Part shown: in pieces, positions 11,027 to 22,485 of the stretch | Position numbering within the stretch: the first letter of the stretch is position 1 | Layout: each line of letters starts with the position of its first letter | NCBI GenBank assembly: GCA_018398585.1 | Contig: JAGTTD010000009.1 | Coordinates: 15,939,193 to 16,003,192, forward strand | Direction: 5' to 3' | DNA from: Simmondsia chinensis | Lineage: Eukaryota > Streptophyta > Magnoliopsida > Caryophyllales > Simmondsiaceae | Length of the DNA stretch: 64,000 nt | Made by a program: the position numbers and the translations under genes | The notes under the pieces: model-generated | Told to the model about the DNA's origin: nothing | Database searches by the model: none | Seen by the model: only the letters and a program-made list of their open reading frames with translations

Positions 11027-12449
11027 AGATGCTTACATTGCATATGCGTTAACAAGTGCACTAGTCGTATCAAGTAATAAAAAAATGAGTAGAGTATCAT
11101 CCCACGAGGATTGTTTTTGAATGCGTACCAAGATTAGTAGCTTTTATGCTATTTGAACAACCGAAAGATTGAGATGTTGATATGAAATAAAATAAACTAA
11201 AAAGAAACAAATATGTTAACTGATTTTATGAAATTTTTATGATTTAATAATATTCAAGGCATTCGATTTCACCCAGTTGCATCAATACGCCTTTTTATTC
11301 TCGTTATTCAAGTTGTTATTACGTGTAGATGGTTGAAAACCCTAAATTACTAAATATTCTCTCTCGAGCAACATTTAGCATACTCTTTTACATATTAACC
11401 CATCACTCCCGTGCATGAATTTAAATAAGAAAAGAGTTTCTAAAGCTTTATGATTTTCTCCTAAAAATCACATAAATCGCGTTAATCTCTCTCGAGCATT
11501 CGCTCAATTTGTGGTGCTTATCACCTTAGCACTCATCATAAATCTCCTCTTGGACTCATTATGAATCATTATAGGCCTTAAATGGTGATCAAACATTTAA
11601 AACTCATGACGAATAATGATAAACACTTCAACAACGCAATAACAAAACATTGAATACGTTGAATTAGAAATGAGAGTATATTACAACTTAGGCTACATCA
11701 TAGCCTTGGAATAACAAAATTAGTTCATAGTAAACTTAATATAAAGGATAAATAATACAAAATTCATGAACTTAGAAGAAGAAAAGGCTAAAAAGGACTT
11801 CAAAATACAAAATTACAAACCAAACTTTCTTCCTTCTTCTTCTTTTTCCTTCACCCATTTTTCTGCTTCTTTTTCCTACACTTTGAATGTGTTTTTGTTT
11901 GAATGAAGGATTATCTTCAACACTACACAACACACCTTTATATAGTATTTGAGCTAGGATAAAAAAAATTGGAAAAAATCATCAAAAGTGCTTCTTATTT
12001 GCTGGTTTTTCCGGCTACTGCTACTTGCTTAATTCTTCATTATTTTATGTGAATTTTTTTTCTCAAGAACCGCCCAAAACCTGCAAAAGGGAGCTAGGAT
12101 AAGTTAAATTGTGTTTGTACAATGAATTTAGCCAAAAACCATTGTGTTTTTGCAGCCCAAATGCAAGTTGTAGATGAAAAGTTGATATTTTATGTAAAAT
12201 TCTGCATTTAGGCGTGAGAATGAAGTATTTTGCTAATTTTTTGTATTTATTTGATGTATCTTGCTTTTACTTGTTGATGTTAATGATAAAACCTGGCAAG
12301 ATTTAGCATAAAATGGGCGTTTTTACAAGAAAATAGGAAAAATAGTTCAAACCAAGCAAAACCGAGCAAAAATGATAGAAGTTTGATGTAAAATGGTTAA
12401 AAATATATTAAAATGATATAAATAATTATATACTAAATTAGACTTATCA
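11027..12449 (-). repeat. 3' LTR of the Athila element
   Basis: 1423 bp. On the minus strand it starts TGATAAGTCTAATTTAG at 12449; the other end reads AGATGCTTAC on the plus strand, where the partner LTR has TGATGCTTAC, so the terminal CA has mutated. The LTR contains about 43 bp (around 11445-11490) that the partner at 19753 lacks. Confidence 0.9.
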
Positions 12450-14047
12450 AAATACACCCAAACTTAGATCTTGCTTGTCCTCGAGCAACGCTAATTCCCG
12501 AAGCACAAGATCTCATGCTTTTTAAGAATTATTCCATAATTCAAAGTAGGTATACTACAAATTAGAGAAGAATAACCAAGGCTCAAAGTTCGAGGTTTTA
12601 AAGGCAAAACCATCTTTTCCAAGAAAAAATATGTCAATTACCTAGGTAATCGAATTCAAAAGTTTAGCTAAGCAAATTAAGTTTATCCGTTTTTTCTAAT
12701 CTCAAGATATTCAAACTGACTACAGGAGAAAAATCTTATCACTCATAACAAGACTTATCAAGTATGCCCAAAACTAAATTTTTTTTTCTTTTTTTTTTTT
12801 CTAAAGAATTTAGTAGCTCAAGTCAGTTTTGGCTCATGAGTATATCTTCAGCGAGAATCAAGCTCCGACTTCTGGGCGATGACCCATAAGTAACAGAAGC
12901 CACCACTGAGATGCCTTCATTATGACTTCCCGAGTATATCTTCAGTGAGAATCAAGCTCCGACTCCTGGACGATGACCCATAAGTAAGAGATGCCACCAC
13001 TGAGACGTCCTCATAATGGGTAGCACATAACTTAAAATATTTGTAAATGGGATACCAGTGCTAGAGATGATTTCCTCTCCCCTTTTTTTTTTTTTTTTTT
13101 TTTTTTTGGTGCTTGGTTCCTTGTTAGCTTTCTAAGTACCTCTTATAGCAAGCTTTCAATGCTGCAAAACTCCCGTTCTAGTTGGCCCAGGGTACCAGGT
13201 GTTGAAACACCCCTACGGATCTACTTGCTCGAGGTACCAAGGCACGAAACCATCAAATCATAGCACATATCCAAATGATAGACGTTTTTAATAGGATAGC
13301 GGTGCTTAGTGATTCTCTCCCTGTATTATATTTTTCTTTTATTTAGACTTAGGCATAACTCTTCAAAATTTATTATCTAAATGATACTCTTTATGCAATT
13401 TATTCAAATTTGAGCATCTTTTAATCAGAAAGAAAAGTAAAATAGCCATGCTAACTAATGAAGTGAAATTCCCTGGTTTTATCAAGATAGCGCCTTAGAT
13501 TATATCATGTTTTGCAATCAAATCTAATTAACGTAAACGGGCTAAAAAGAGTAGAAAAATTGCCTAAAAAGCATGATGGTAAGTTCCCTTTTTTTTAATG
13601 AAATTTTTAAAAGACTAATGGTTAAAACTATAGAAAATAGACAATTTTGTTGACCAACACTATTTACGTCCCCATACAAAGGCTCCGAACTCTGGGAGGC
13701 ACTAAAGCCCACTCTACAGCATAAACCAGGAAAACTTTTCGAAATAATTTTGTTTCAAAACTTTAAAAGTTGCTTTTCCCACCCCCAAACTTAGAGTTAA
13801 CATTGTTCTAAATGTTAAAAGAACTACAAAGATTAAGTGAGGCGAGAGATACTTCCCAGGTTTGAGGATTGCTTGTTGATGGTATATGCTGACATTGTGC
13901 TATCCCCAAACTTGGTGCAAAATACCTGTTTATTCAAAAATATACATAAGCATGAGACAAATAAAAATAATGAAGGGGAAAAAAAAATAGATACGTAAGG
14001 ATAGAAACACTTGGGTTGCCTCCCAAAAAGCGCTTTAGTTATAGTCG
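12450..14047 (-). other. Athila 3' non-coding region with polypurine tracts and a tandem repeat
   Basis: Between integrase and the 3' LTR there is no open frame. The LTR-proximal end has AAGTTTGGGTGTATTT on the minus strand (12450-12466), the probable polypurine tract. Similar AAGTTTGGGG runs occur at about 13780-13796 and 13903-13916. A unit of about 91 bp (TCTTCAGYGAGAATCAAGCTCCGACT) is repeated in tandem at 12840-13020. A run of about 27 T lies near 13083-13109, and a block with GTTGGCCCAGGGTACCAGGTG at about 13180. The same order is kept in the element at 29924-36892. Confidence 0.75.
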
Positions 14048-15060
14048 TTAGCTCGACTCTTTGAGTGGATCATTTGATGTTATTGAGATTAATGGAGGTC
14101 TTTTGCGGTCGAGCTTTCCATCAATATAAGATTTCAGTCTTTGCCCATTGACCTTAAAAGTACCCTTTTTCTGATCCTGAATCTCAACCGTGCCATATGG
14201 AAAACACGGGTTACAATAAAGTGTCATGACCATCGAGAGTGCAGCTTTCCTGGGAAAAGTCGTAAGCGGGAGTTAAACAGTAGAACTTTTTGTCCCACTA
14301 CGAACTCTTTGTTTAGAATGTGCTTGTCGTGCCATATTTTGGTTTGGTCTTTGTAAATTCGAGCATTTTAATAAGCCTCATTTCTGAACTCATCCATCTC
14401 GTTGATTTGTAGCAACTTCTTTTCGCCTGCAGCTACTAAATTGAAGTTTAAGGTTTTCATGGCCCAGTATGCTTTGTGTTCCAATTCTACTGGTAAATGA
14501 CATACCTTGCCATAAACCAGTCGATATGGAGACATTCCAATAGGTGTTTGAAATGTTGTTCTGTACGCCCAAAATGCGTCATCTATCTTTTTTGACCAAT
14601 CCTTTCTAGAGGCACTAACTATTTTTTCAAGAATAACTTTCAATTCCCGGTTTCAAAGTTCCACTTGTCCACTTGTTTGAGGATGGTATGGAACAACCAC
14701 ATAGTGTGTAACTCCATACTTACTCAATAAAGCTTTAAGTTGGCGGGCACGAAAATGTGTTCCGCCATCACTTATACTTGCTCTAGGAGTTCCAAACTGA
14801 GAAAAGATGTTTTTTTAACAAAGTTTACTACAACTCTAGCATCATTGGTCGAAAAGCAGCTGCTTCCACCCATTTTGACACATAATCTACCGCAACCAAA
14901 ATAAATCCGTTAGAAAATGTTGAGGGGAAAGGACCCATGAAATCAATCCCCCAAACGTCAAATAATTCAACAACTAAAATGTTATTTAAGGCCATTTCAT
15001 GTTTCTTGGAGATGTTACCTGTCCTTTGACATCTACCACATTTACTAACAATTTTAAAAG
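14048..15060 (-). pseudogene. Athila integrase
   Basis: Would join the retrotransposon cDNA to host DNA. The HHCC zinc-binding part lies just upstream, at the end of the preceding frame ([13 protein letters not shown], about 15110-15160). The catalytic core is readable across frames: [11 protein letters not shown] with the first Asp near 14950, SISDGGTHF with the second Asp near 14770, and PYHPQTSGQVE with the Glu near 14665. A stop directly follows that Glu block. The C-terminal part is intact over 14643-14368 ([45 protein letters not shown]), and a last piece at 14233-14048 has PYGTVEIQD and GTFKVNGQRLK. The DDE triad is present but the frame is broken at least three times. Confidence 0.88.
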
Positions 15061-15063
15061 CAT

Positions 15064-16122
15064 CTATAAAGAGTGTTGGCCAATAAAACCCAGATTGTAA
15101 AACCTTAGCTGCAGTTTTGTCCCACCATGATGGCCACTAGTTTCAAGAGAGTGACAGTGGCGCAGAATGTTCTCCATCTCTTCCTCAGGTACACATCTTC
15201 TAATAACTTGGTCTGCACAATGCTTATACAAGAATGGTTCTTCCAGGAAATAATGCTTTAAGTCAGCGAAGAACTTCTTCTTTTGTTGATAAGTCATGTC
15301 CTTGGGCAGTTCCTGTGCAACCAGATAGTTAACAATGTCAGCGTACCATGGACAATTAGGATTCTCTCTTACCACTATAAGATCTTTAGCCGGGAATTTT
15401 TCGTTGATAGAGGGACCTTCATCCTCTCGTTCGAGATGTGACAAATGATCTACCACAACATTTTCTATACCCTTTTTATCCCGAATTCCGAAATCAAATT
15501 CCTGAAGCAAGAGAATCCATCTAATTAGTCTCGATTCTGCATCTTGTTTTGCAAAAAGGTATTTCAAAGCATAATGGTCAGTGTAAACAATTATCTTTGA
15601 ATTGAGCAGGTAGGAGCGAAATTTATCAAATGCAAATACTACAGCTAGTAATTCTTTCTCGGTAGTAGCATAGTTAATCTGTGCACCTGTCAAAGTTTTA
15701 CTAGCATAGTAAATTACATGAAAGTTTTTGTTCCTTCTTTGTCCTAGCACAGCCCCTACAGCATAATCACTAGCATCGCACATAAGTTCGAAGTGTAAAG
15801 TCCAGTCAGGTGCTACAATTATTGGTGCTGACACTAGTTTCTTCTTCAATGTTTCAAAGGCATGCATGCAGTCACTATCAAAGTTAAAGGGGACATCTTT
15901 CATTAATAAATTGCAAAGAGACTTAGTAATCTTAGAAAAGTCCTTAATGAACCTTCTGTAGAAACCTGCATGTCCTAAGAAACTCCGAATGCCCGTGACA
16001 TTGGTAGGGGATGGTAATCGTTCTATCACTTCAGTTTTTGCTCTATCAACCTCAATTCCTCTTTTTGAAATCATATGCCCTAACACTATTCCTTCCTGTA
16101 CCATAAAATGCATTTCTCCCAA
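15064..16122 (-). pseudogene. Athila RT C-terminus, RNase H and integrase zinc finger
   Basis: A continuous 352-residue frame. Residues about 10-60 are the RT connection (GHMISKRGIEVDRAKTEVIE, SFLGHAGFYRRFIKDFSKI). RNase H follows, with FELMCDASDYAVGAVLGQ (first catalytic Asp), ATTEKELLAVVFAFDKFRSY (Glu) and IIVYTDHYALKYL (Asp), ending near VVVDHLSHLE. The frame then enters the integrase N-terminus with [15 protein letters not shown]. It is the longest open frame in the window. Its start is not a real start: it is the middle of a gag-pol polyprotein. Confidence 0.92.
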
Positions 16123-17210
16123 CTCAAGACAAGATTAGTGTCAGTGCATCTTTGAAAAACCATAGAGAGGTTAGCTAAACAATCATCAAACGAGGTTCCA
16201 AAGACTGAAAAATCATCCATAAACACCTCTATGAAATTTTCCACCATATCACTAAAGATTGCCATCATGCATCTTTAAAAAGTCGCAGGGGCATTGCATA
16301 ACCCAAAAGGAATTCTCCTATAGGCAAAGGTACCATATGGCCAAGTGAAAGTGGTCTTTTCCTGATCTTCTGAGGCTATAGCAATTTGATTGTACCCTAA
16401 ATATCCATAAAGAAAACAGTAATGCGAATGACCCGCCAATTTTTCTAACATTTGATCAATGAATGATAAGGGGAAGTGGTCTTTTCAAGTGGCATCATTA
16501 AGTTTTCGATAATCTATGCAAACCTTCCACCCGGTGACAGTTCTAGTAGGGATGAGCTCATTGTTCTCATTTTCTACAATAGTTATCCCACCCTTTTTTG
16601 GAACTGCTTGCATTGGGCTAACCCATGGGCTATCAGATATGAGATAGATGATCCTGGCATCTAATAATTTGACAACTTCTTTTCTTACTACCTCTTTCAT
16701 GGTAGGGTTTAACCACCGCTGAGGTTGCACAGAGGGTTTGAAGCTATCTTCCATGAGGATTTTGTGCATGCATATGGAAGGGCTAATTCCATTGATATTC
16801 GAAAGTTTCCATCCGATTGCTGTTCTATGCTCCCTCAGAACCCTAAGCAACCTTTCCCGTTCAATATTTCTCAAGAAGGCATTAATAATAATAGGATAAG
16901 TGTTAGAATTACCAAGATAGGCATATTTAAGATGTGGTGGCAATGGCTTGAGCTCTAAGTTCGGTGGTCTTTCTTCTTCCGTTCTTTGCTGAATTTCAAT
17001 TGCTAGAATGTCTTCCACTCTTGTTCCGCAGTGCGAATCGAAAGGTTCACAACTTTCCAGGTATTGGGTACATTCCCTTATTAACTCGTCTTCCGTGCCT
17101 ATGGTTCCTAACTTTGTTAGACACGCTTCAAGAGGTAACTTAGGGAATGTGTCCCTGAATATCTCAGTAACCAACTCATCTGCAATATCAATCTCAAAAC
17201 AAGAATCCAT
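16086..17210 (-). pseudogene. Athila reverse transcriptase core
   Basis: Frame 17210-16485 has the protease-RT linker and RT finger region: LNPTMKEVVRKEVVKLLDA, SPWVSPMQAVPKKGG and WKVCIDYRKLNDAT. The palm continues in another frame around 16480-16270 (weakly readable) and then 16268-16086, which holds the catalytic FMDDFSVFG (family: F/YxDD). So the catalytic Asp pair is present, but the domain is split by a frame change near 16485 and by a stop near 16275. Confidence 0.9.
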
Positions 17211-17348
17211 GTTAGAGGGAAATTGAATGGCATTAAAGACATTGAAGGTTACCTGTTCATCTTGTACCCTTAGGATCAGCTTTCCTTGTTGGACGTCTAT
17301 CAGGGTTCTTCCTGTAGCAAGGAAGGGTCGGCCTAGAATAAGAGGTAT

Positions 17349-17561
17349 CTAACGATCTTCTTCCATATCAAGCACTATGAAGTCAGCCGGGAAGATGAAT
17401 TTATCAACCTTCACAAGGACGTCTTCAATTACACCTCTAGGATACTTGATTGATCTGTCCGCAAGTTGGAGAGATACAGTGGTAGGCTTCACTTCTCCTA
17501 ACCTAAGCTTCCTGAAAACAGAGAGAGGCATTAAATTTATACTTGCACCTAAATCACACAA
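17349..17561 (-). pseudogene. Athila aspartic protease
   Basis: Contains CDLGASINLMPLSVFRKL, in which D-L-G-A is the retropepsin active-site motif (usually D-S/T-G-A), then LQLADRSIKYPRGVIEDVLV and FPADFIVLDMEED. This is the usual order and length for the Athila and related plant gypsy protease. The frame is continuous for about 70 residues and separated by stops from gag (upstream) and RT (downstream). Confidence 0.88.
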
Positions 17562-17599
17562 AACCTTATCAAAACTAATGGAGCCAATGGTGCAAGGTA

Positions 17600-19103
17600 T
17601 CGTGAAACTCCTTGGATCTTTTAGTTAGGGAGGCAACTTCTTTTGCAGTATGGCACTGCATTCTTCAGTAAGTGCTACCATTAGATGGGATTTCTTTCAT
17701 AAATTTGGCATATTTGGGCATCTGTTCTAACATGTCAGCAAAAGGGACATTAATGTGTAATTTTTTAAAATTTCGAAAAATTTTGCAAATTGTTCGTCTG
17801 CTTTTGTCTTTTTCAAACGTTGAGGAAAGGGGCTTTTGGTTTGTAGGGTTGAGGTTCAGCCCTTTTTGGTTTGTTCTCTTCTGGGACTTTTGACCCTTCC
17901 TGATTTTCCAATTCTTTATTTGCATCAGTGGACAGGTCAATTACGGGTTGTTCAATTGGCATTGTTTGGTCTACCTCAGTTGGCTCTTTCAAAATTTTCT
18001 CACTTCGTAATTCTATTGCTTTTACTTGCTTTCGTGGGTTAATGAAAGTGTTACTAGGTAGAGAACCTCGAGATCTTTCAGAAAGGTGAATTGAAATTTG
18101 CCCAATTTGGGTCTCAAGGTTTCTAATGGTCGCTTCCTGATTGCGAATCAAGGTTTCTTGATTTCGAAGAGTTGCTTCAGTGTTTTGCATAAAACTTACT
18201 AGCATCTTGCATAAACTTACTAAACAATTCCTCGAGATCAGTCATTCTTTTAGGGGGATTGAAACGTTATTTTTGTATCCCTTGATTATTCCATGAAAAA
18301 TTTGGATGGTTTCTCCACCCGGGATTATATGTGTTGGAATAGGGATTATTTTTTTGAAAATTTGAAACAAAATTGGCTTGTTCATGGGTTGATGGGGCGA
18401 AAGGATTTCCTGTTTGGAATTCTATGCTAGGATGATTCCCTACACAAAATTCACATGTTAGTACAGAAGAATTTATGGCATTTACGTTCATGTTCATTTA
18501 TTTTTGAAGCATTGAAACCTAGGCAGTTAACTTTGTTATTGCATCCAACTAGTATATTCCTGTAGGTTTCTTTTGTTCAGTTGTCCTTGCATAGTTATTG
18601 GTAGACATTACTTCAAGCAATTCATACGCTTCATCTGGGGTTTTGTGATTTAGGGATCCTCCCGCAACCGCGTCTACCATTGTTTGAGTATTAGGTGCCA
18701 ACCCATTGTAAAAAGTTTGGACTTGCATCCAAATTGGCAAACCATGATGTGGGCACCTTCTCGAAAGTTCTTTGTAACGTTCCCACGCCTCATACAAAGA
18801 TTATGTATTGTATTACACAAATGAGGTAATATGATTCCTCATCTTAGCTGATTTGGTGGGTGGAAAATATTTAGCAAGAAATTTTTGAGCCAAATCATCC
18901 CAAGTGGTGATAGTTCCTGGTGGTAGTGACATTAACCACGCTTTGGCTTTGTCTCTTAGTGAGAATAGAAACAGCCTTAAGCGAATGGCATCATCACTGA
19001 CACCATTATGCAAAAATATATAGCATATCTCCAAGAAGTTAGTGATATGCAAGTTTGGGTCCTCACTAGGTAGACCGCCAAATTGGACAGTTTGTTGAAT
19101 CAT
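17600..19103 (-). pseudogene. Athila gag
   Basis: Structural protein of the particle. The Retrotrans_gag core lies at 19103-18813 (QFGGLPSEDPNLHITNFLEI, DDAIRLRLFLFSLRDKAKAW, TTWDDLAQKFLAKYFPP) and continues after a frame break at 18797-18549 (MYEAWERYKELSRRCPHHGL, VQTFYNGLAPNTQT, TPDEAYELLEVMS). Then comes a nucleocapsid-like block at 18497-18267 (CEFCVGNHPS, NTYNPGWRNHPNFSW), a Q/N-rich coiled-coil-like stretch at 18205-17813 (NQETLIRNQEATIRNLE), and the gag-protease linker with PFADMLEQMPKYAKFMKE at about 17740-17670. At least four stops or frame changes interrupt it. Confidence 0.9.
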
Positions 19104-19727
19104 TTGTATAATAGCGGGTTTAATTTCGAAATTGTTTGCTTGTATTAGTGGACGTCGAATGCTGGAAGTGCACCCCCAATAGTAGGTACAGCGTAATCTG
19201 TTAAGGTCCTTTCATCCTCATTTCCAGCATTATTAGCCATGGTTTCAATCCTTTTTGTTTTCCTGATTAGTCAAAGAGTTTTTTCGATTTTAGGGTCAAA
19301 AGGAGTTATTTCTTTTTCAATTAAATTTTGCATACAAAGTAAAAAAAAGCAACTAGAAAATTAAAGGCAATGGTAACAACAAAAAAAAAAAAAAAAAAAA
19401 GAAAGTTACGAAAGTATAACACAAAAATTTTAACAAAACACTAATTTAAAAGAAAAGAGGAGGGTAGTAGCCCTAATATTTTTGAAAACCTAAAATTATC
19501 AAATTTAACTTTTAAAAACCTAACAGAGTGAACTTAATAGCAAAATAAAGATAAAAATAAAGACAAAATATAAGAAAAATAATAAAATAACACAAAACTA
19601 AAAGGAATTTATCTTTACAAATGAATCAAATGAAAAATTTCTTAAACTTAAATAAAATTTACGACTTATTAACAATTTCAAATTAGCACCAAAATTAGTT
19701 GGTGTCAATATCACTCAAATAGAGACA

Positions 19728-19746
19728 ATCCCCGGCAACGGCGACA
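19728..19746 (-). promoter_or_regulatory. Athila primer-binding site, tRNA-Asp type
   Basis: On the minus strand TCGCCGTTGCCGGGGAT follows the LTR end by a few bases. The intact plant form is TGGCGCCGTTGCCGGGGAT, complementary to the 3' end of tRNA-Asp as I recall it; here one G is changed to T. The deleted element at 34841-34859 has a closer match. Confidence 0.8.
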
Positions 19747-19752
19747 AAAGCT

Positions 19753-21132
19753 TGATGCTTACTTTGCGTATGCTTGAGCAAGTGCACTGGTCGTATTAAG
19801 TAATAAAGAATTGATTAGAGTATTGTCCCATGAGGATTGTTATTGAATGAGTACCAAGATTAGTAGCTTTGATGCTATTTGAACAACCGAAAGATTGAGA
19901 TGTTGATATAAAATAAAATAAACTAAAAAGAAACAAACATGTTAACTGATTTTATGAAGTTTTTATGATTTAATAATATCCAAGGCATCCGATTTCACCC
20001 AGTTGCATCAATACGCCTTTCTATTCTCGTTATTCAAGTTGTTATTACGTGTTGATGGTTGAAAACCCTAATTTACTAAATATTCTCTCTCGAACAACAT
20101 TTAGCATACTCTTTTACATATTAACCCATTACTCCCATGCATGAATTTAAATAAGAAAAGAGTTTCTAAAGCTCTATCGAGCATTCCCTCAATTTGTGGT
20201 GCTTATCACCTTAGCACTCATCATAAATCTTCTCTCGGACTCATTATGATTCATTATAGGCCTTAAATGGTGATTAAGCATTTAAAACTCATGAAGAATA
20301 ATGATAAACACTTCAACAACGCAATAACAAAACATTGAATACGTTGAATTAGAAATGAGCGTATATTACAACTTAGGCTACATCGTAGCCTAAGAGTAAC
20401 AAAATTAGTTCATGATAAACTTAATATAAAGCAAAACTAACACAAAATTCATGAACTTAGAAGAAGAAAAGGCTAAAAAGGACTTAAAAATACAAAATTA
20501 CAAGCCAAACTTTCATCCTTCTTCTTCTTCTTCCTTCACCCATTTTTCTGCTTCTTTTTCCTACACTTTGTATGTTTTTTTGTTTGAATGAAGGATTATC
20601 TTCAACCCTACACAACACCCCTTTATATAGTGTTTGAGCTAGGATAAAAAAAATTGGAAAAAATCATCAAAATTGCTTCTTATTTGCTGGTTTTTGCGGC
20701 TGCTGCTACTTGCTTAATTCTTCATTATTTTATGTAAATTTTTTGCTCAAGCACCGCCCAAAACCTGAAAAACAGAGCTAGGATAAGTTAAATTGTGTTT
20801 ATAAAATGAATTTTGGCAAAAAGCATTGTGTTTTTGCAGCCCAAATGAAAGCTGTAGCTGCAAAGTTGATATTTTATGTAAAATTCTGCATTTAGGCGTG
20901 AGAATGAAGTATTTTGCTAATTTTTTGTATTTATTTGATGTATCTTGCTTTTACTTGTTTATGTTAATAATAAAACCTAGCAAGATTTAGCATAAAATGG
21001 GTGTTTTTACAAGAAAATAGCAAAATAGTTCAAAACGAGCAAAACCGAGCAAAAATGATAGAAGTTTGATGTAAAATGGTTAAAAATATTTTAAAATGAT
21101 ATAAATAATTGTATACTAAATTAGACTTATCA
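19753..21132 (-). repeat. 5' LTR of the Athila element
   Basis: 1380 bp, from TGATAAGTC at 21132 (minus strand) to GTAAGCATCA at 19753. About 43 bp present in the 3' LTR are missing near 20178. Apart from that and scattered substitutions the two LTRs align end to end. Confidence 0.9.
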
Positions 21133-21137
21133 GTAAG

Positions 21138-21202
21138 AAAGAATTGTTCCAAAATGTGATTTTTAGTTTCTCATAAACTAAAGAAGATAAAACAATACCT
21201 AG
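21138..21202. mobile_element. hAT-like MITE, right part
   Basis: Continuation of the MITE at 10883-11026 beyond the Athila insertion, ending AAGATAAAACAATACC. The stretch 21203-21500 after it is AT-rich with no feature I can name. Confidence 0.55.
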
Positions 21203-21507
21203 CACTCAGTTGTTTGTCAAACACAGTCTTAGCTGTTTGTGCTGTTATGAAGATAAATGGCTTGAGTATGTCATTTTATGCTCTACTGTGTTGCCAACTT
21301 TGCTACCATACTAACACCATTGCTTGCTTATATATATAGTTCCTTTGACTCTACATTTTTCTTTAAGGTACTCATATCTGTTAAGTGTAGTTACATGTTG
21401 GTGGGACACTTGGACACTTCAAGTTAGATTAAAAGCATATAAAAATTTTAGGAAATAGACAATGGTAGATCTTATCTTTGAAGATATACCAGTGTCCAAC
21501 TCTCATA

Positions 21508-21853
21508 CTTAGGACTTGTTTGATCATGTTGTGAAATTATTGCTTTTTTTCATATTCACTTTTTCATTAGCAGTTTTCTAGAATTAATATTTTCCATTTA
21601 TAAGTGAGACCATTTTTTCCTTGAAAATTCTTAGTTCTACTTTAAAAGGAGAAATACTATTTTCTTTCTTCTCTCTAAAAGTAAAAAAATAGATTCTACT
21701 TTTATTTAAAAATGCTTTTCTGTGTGGGCTAAACACCCATAAAAACTCATCATATTCCACCCCCCCCCCCCCCCCCCCCCCCCCCTTTTGGTTCAAAAGG
21801 CACTATTAAAAAGCACTTTTTGCTCTAAAAAAACAGTACCAAACAGGCACCGA
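21508..21853. mobile_element. MITE-like unit with TIR of GTTTGGTACTGTT type
   Basis: The left end CTTGTTTGATCATGTTGT mirrors the right end, whose complement reads CCTGTTTGGTACTGTTTTTT. The interior is AT-rich and carries a run of 26 C at 21760-21785. I could not find a clear target duplication. Confidence 0.45.
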
Positions 21854-21862
21854 GTTTGGTTA

Positions 21863-22023
21863 ACATGGATTAAAGACTATGAATTTGAGCTTTGGACAGT
21901 TCCATTAGAAAAGTTTTGCCTCTCAAATAGGCAGCCACATCTTGGCATATGGAGCATCGGTGTGCAAACTGAATATGTTGGTGCAATTTTCCGTGTCTTT
22001 GTCCTGGATCTCCAATGTTCGTA
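21863..22023 (+). other. Exon-like open stretch, unidentified
   Basis: One frame reads IKDYEFELWTVPLEKFCLSN, then HLGIWSIGVQTEYVGAIFRV, ending in a stop at about 22023. The composition looks like protein but I do not recognise it, and no splice sites are convincing. It may be a relic exon. The following 22060-22485 is AT-rich with nothing identifiable. Confidence 0.2.
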
Positions 22024-22485
22024 AGTTTGTTCAAATCAACTTCATATTTTTTCTTCACAATAATCCATATTTTATTTTGTGATAAAATTGATCCCCTATC
22101 TGGTGAACAACACTAGGTAAAAATAGAAGAGGGGTTAATTTCTTGATAAAATAAAATATGAAGCATTATTTGGACTAAAGAAAGGACCGATTTACAACCA
22201 AATTACAAATATTAGGGACCATCGAGTAAATATGTCAAATCCCGACTTTGAAGATGCAGTTCCCTATGTAGATAAAAGCACAGACAAGGATTCTTAGTAG
22301 ATGCATATATAAACTTAGGCATCTTCATCACTTTTAAGGGATTGACTTGGTTATGTTGCAAGGATAATGTGATGCTATCTTCTCTTTCATATATTTACAC
22401 AATGTGTAATATTCCAATTGTTCAAATTTTCCAAATGAGTAATTGAAAATAATCAATACCTACACCTAAATTAAATATCCATATA

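Larger units (their letters stand above)
11027..21132 (-). mobile_element. Athila-lineage Ty3/gypsy LTR retrotransposon, complete structure, dead
   Basis: An element of about 10.1 kb read on the minus strand: 5' LTR 19753-21132, PBS 19728-19746, gag, protease, RT, RNase H, integrase (19103 down to 14048), a 1.6-kb non-coding 3' region, polypurine tract, and 3' LTR 11027-12449. A 5-bp duplication (GTAAG) flanks it. Assignment to Athila rests on the PBS complementary to tRNA-Asp, the gag sequence type, the long LTRs and the AAGTTTGGG polypurine motif. All genes carry stops or frameshifts. No envelope-like frame is visible downstream of integrase, where some Athila elements have one. Confidence 0.9.

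Noticed and set aside
12450..14047. An envelope-like gene downstream of Athila integrase
   Set aside because: Some Athila elements have one, but every frame here is closed by frequent stops and no transmembrane segment is visible.
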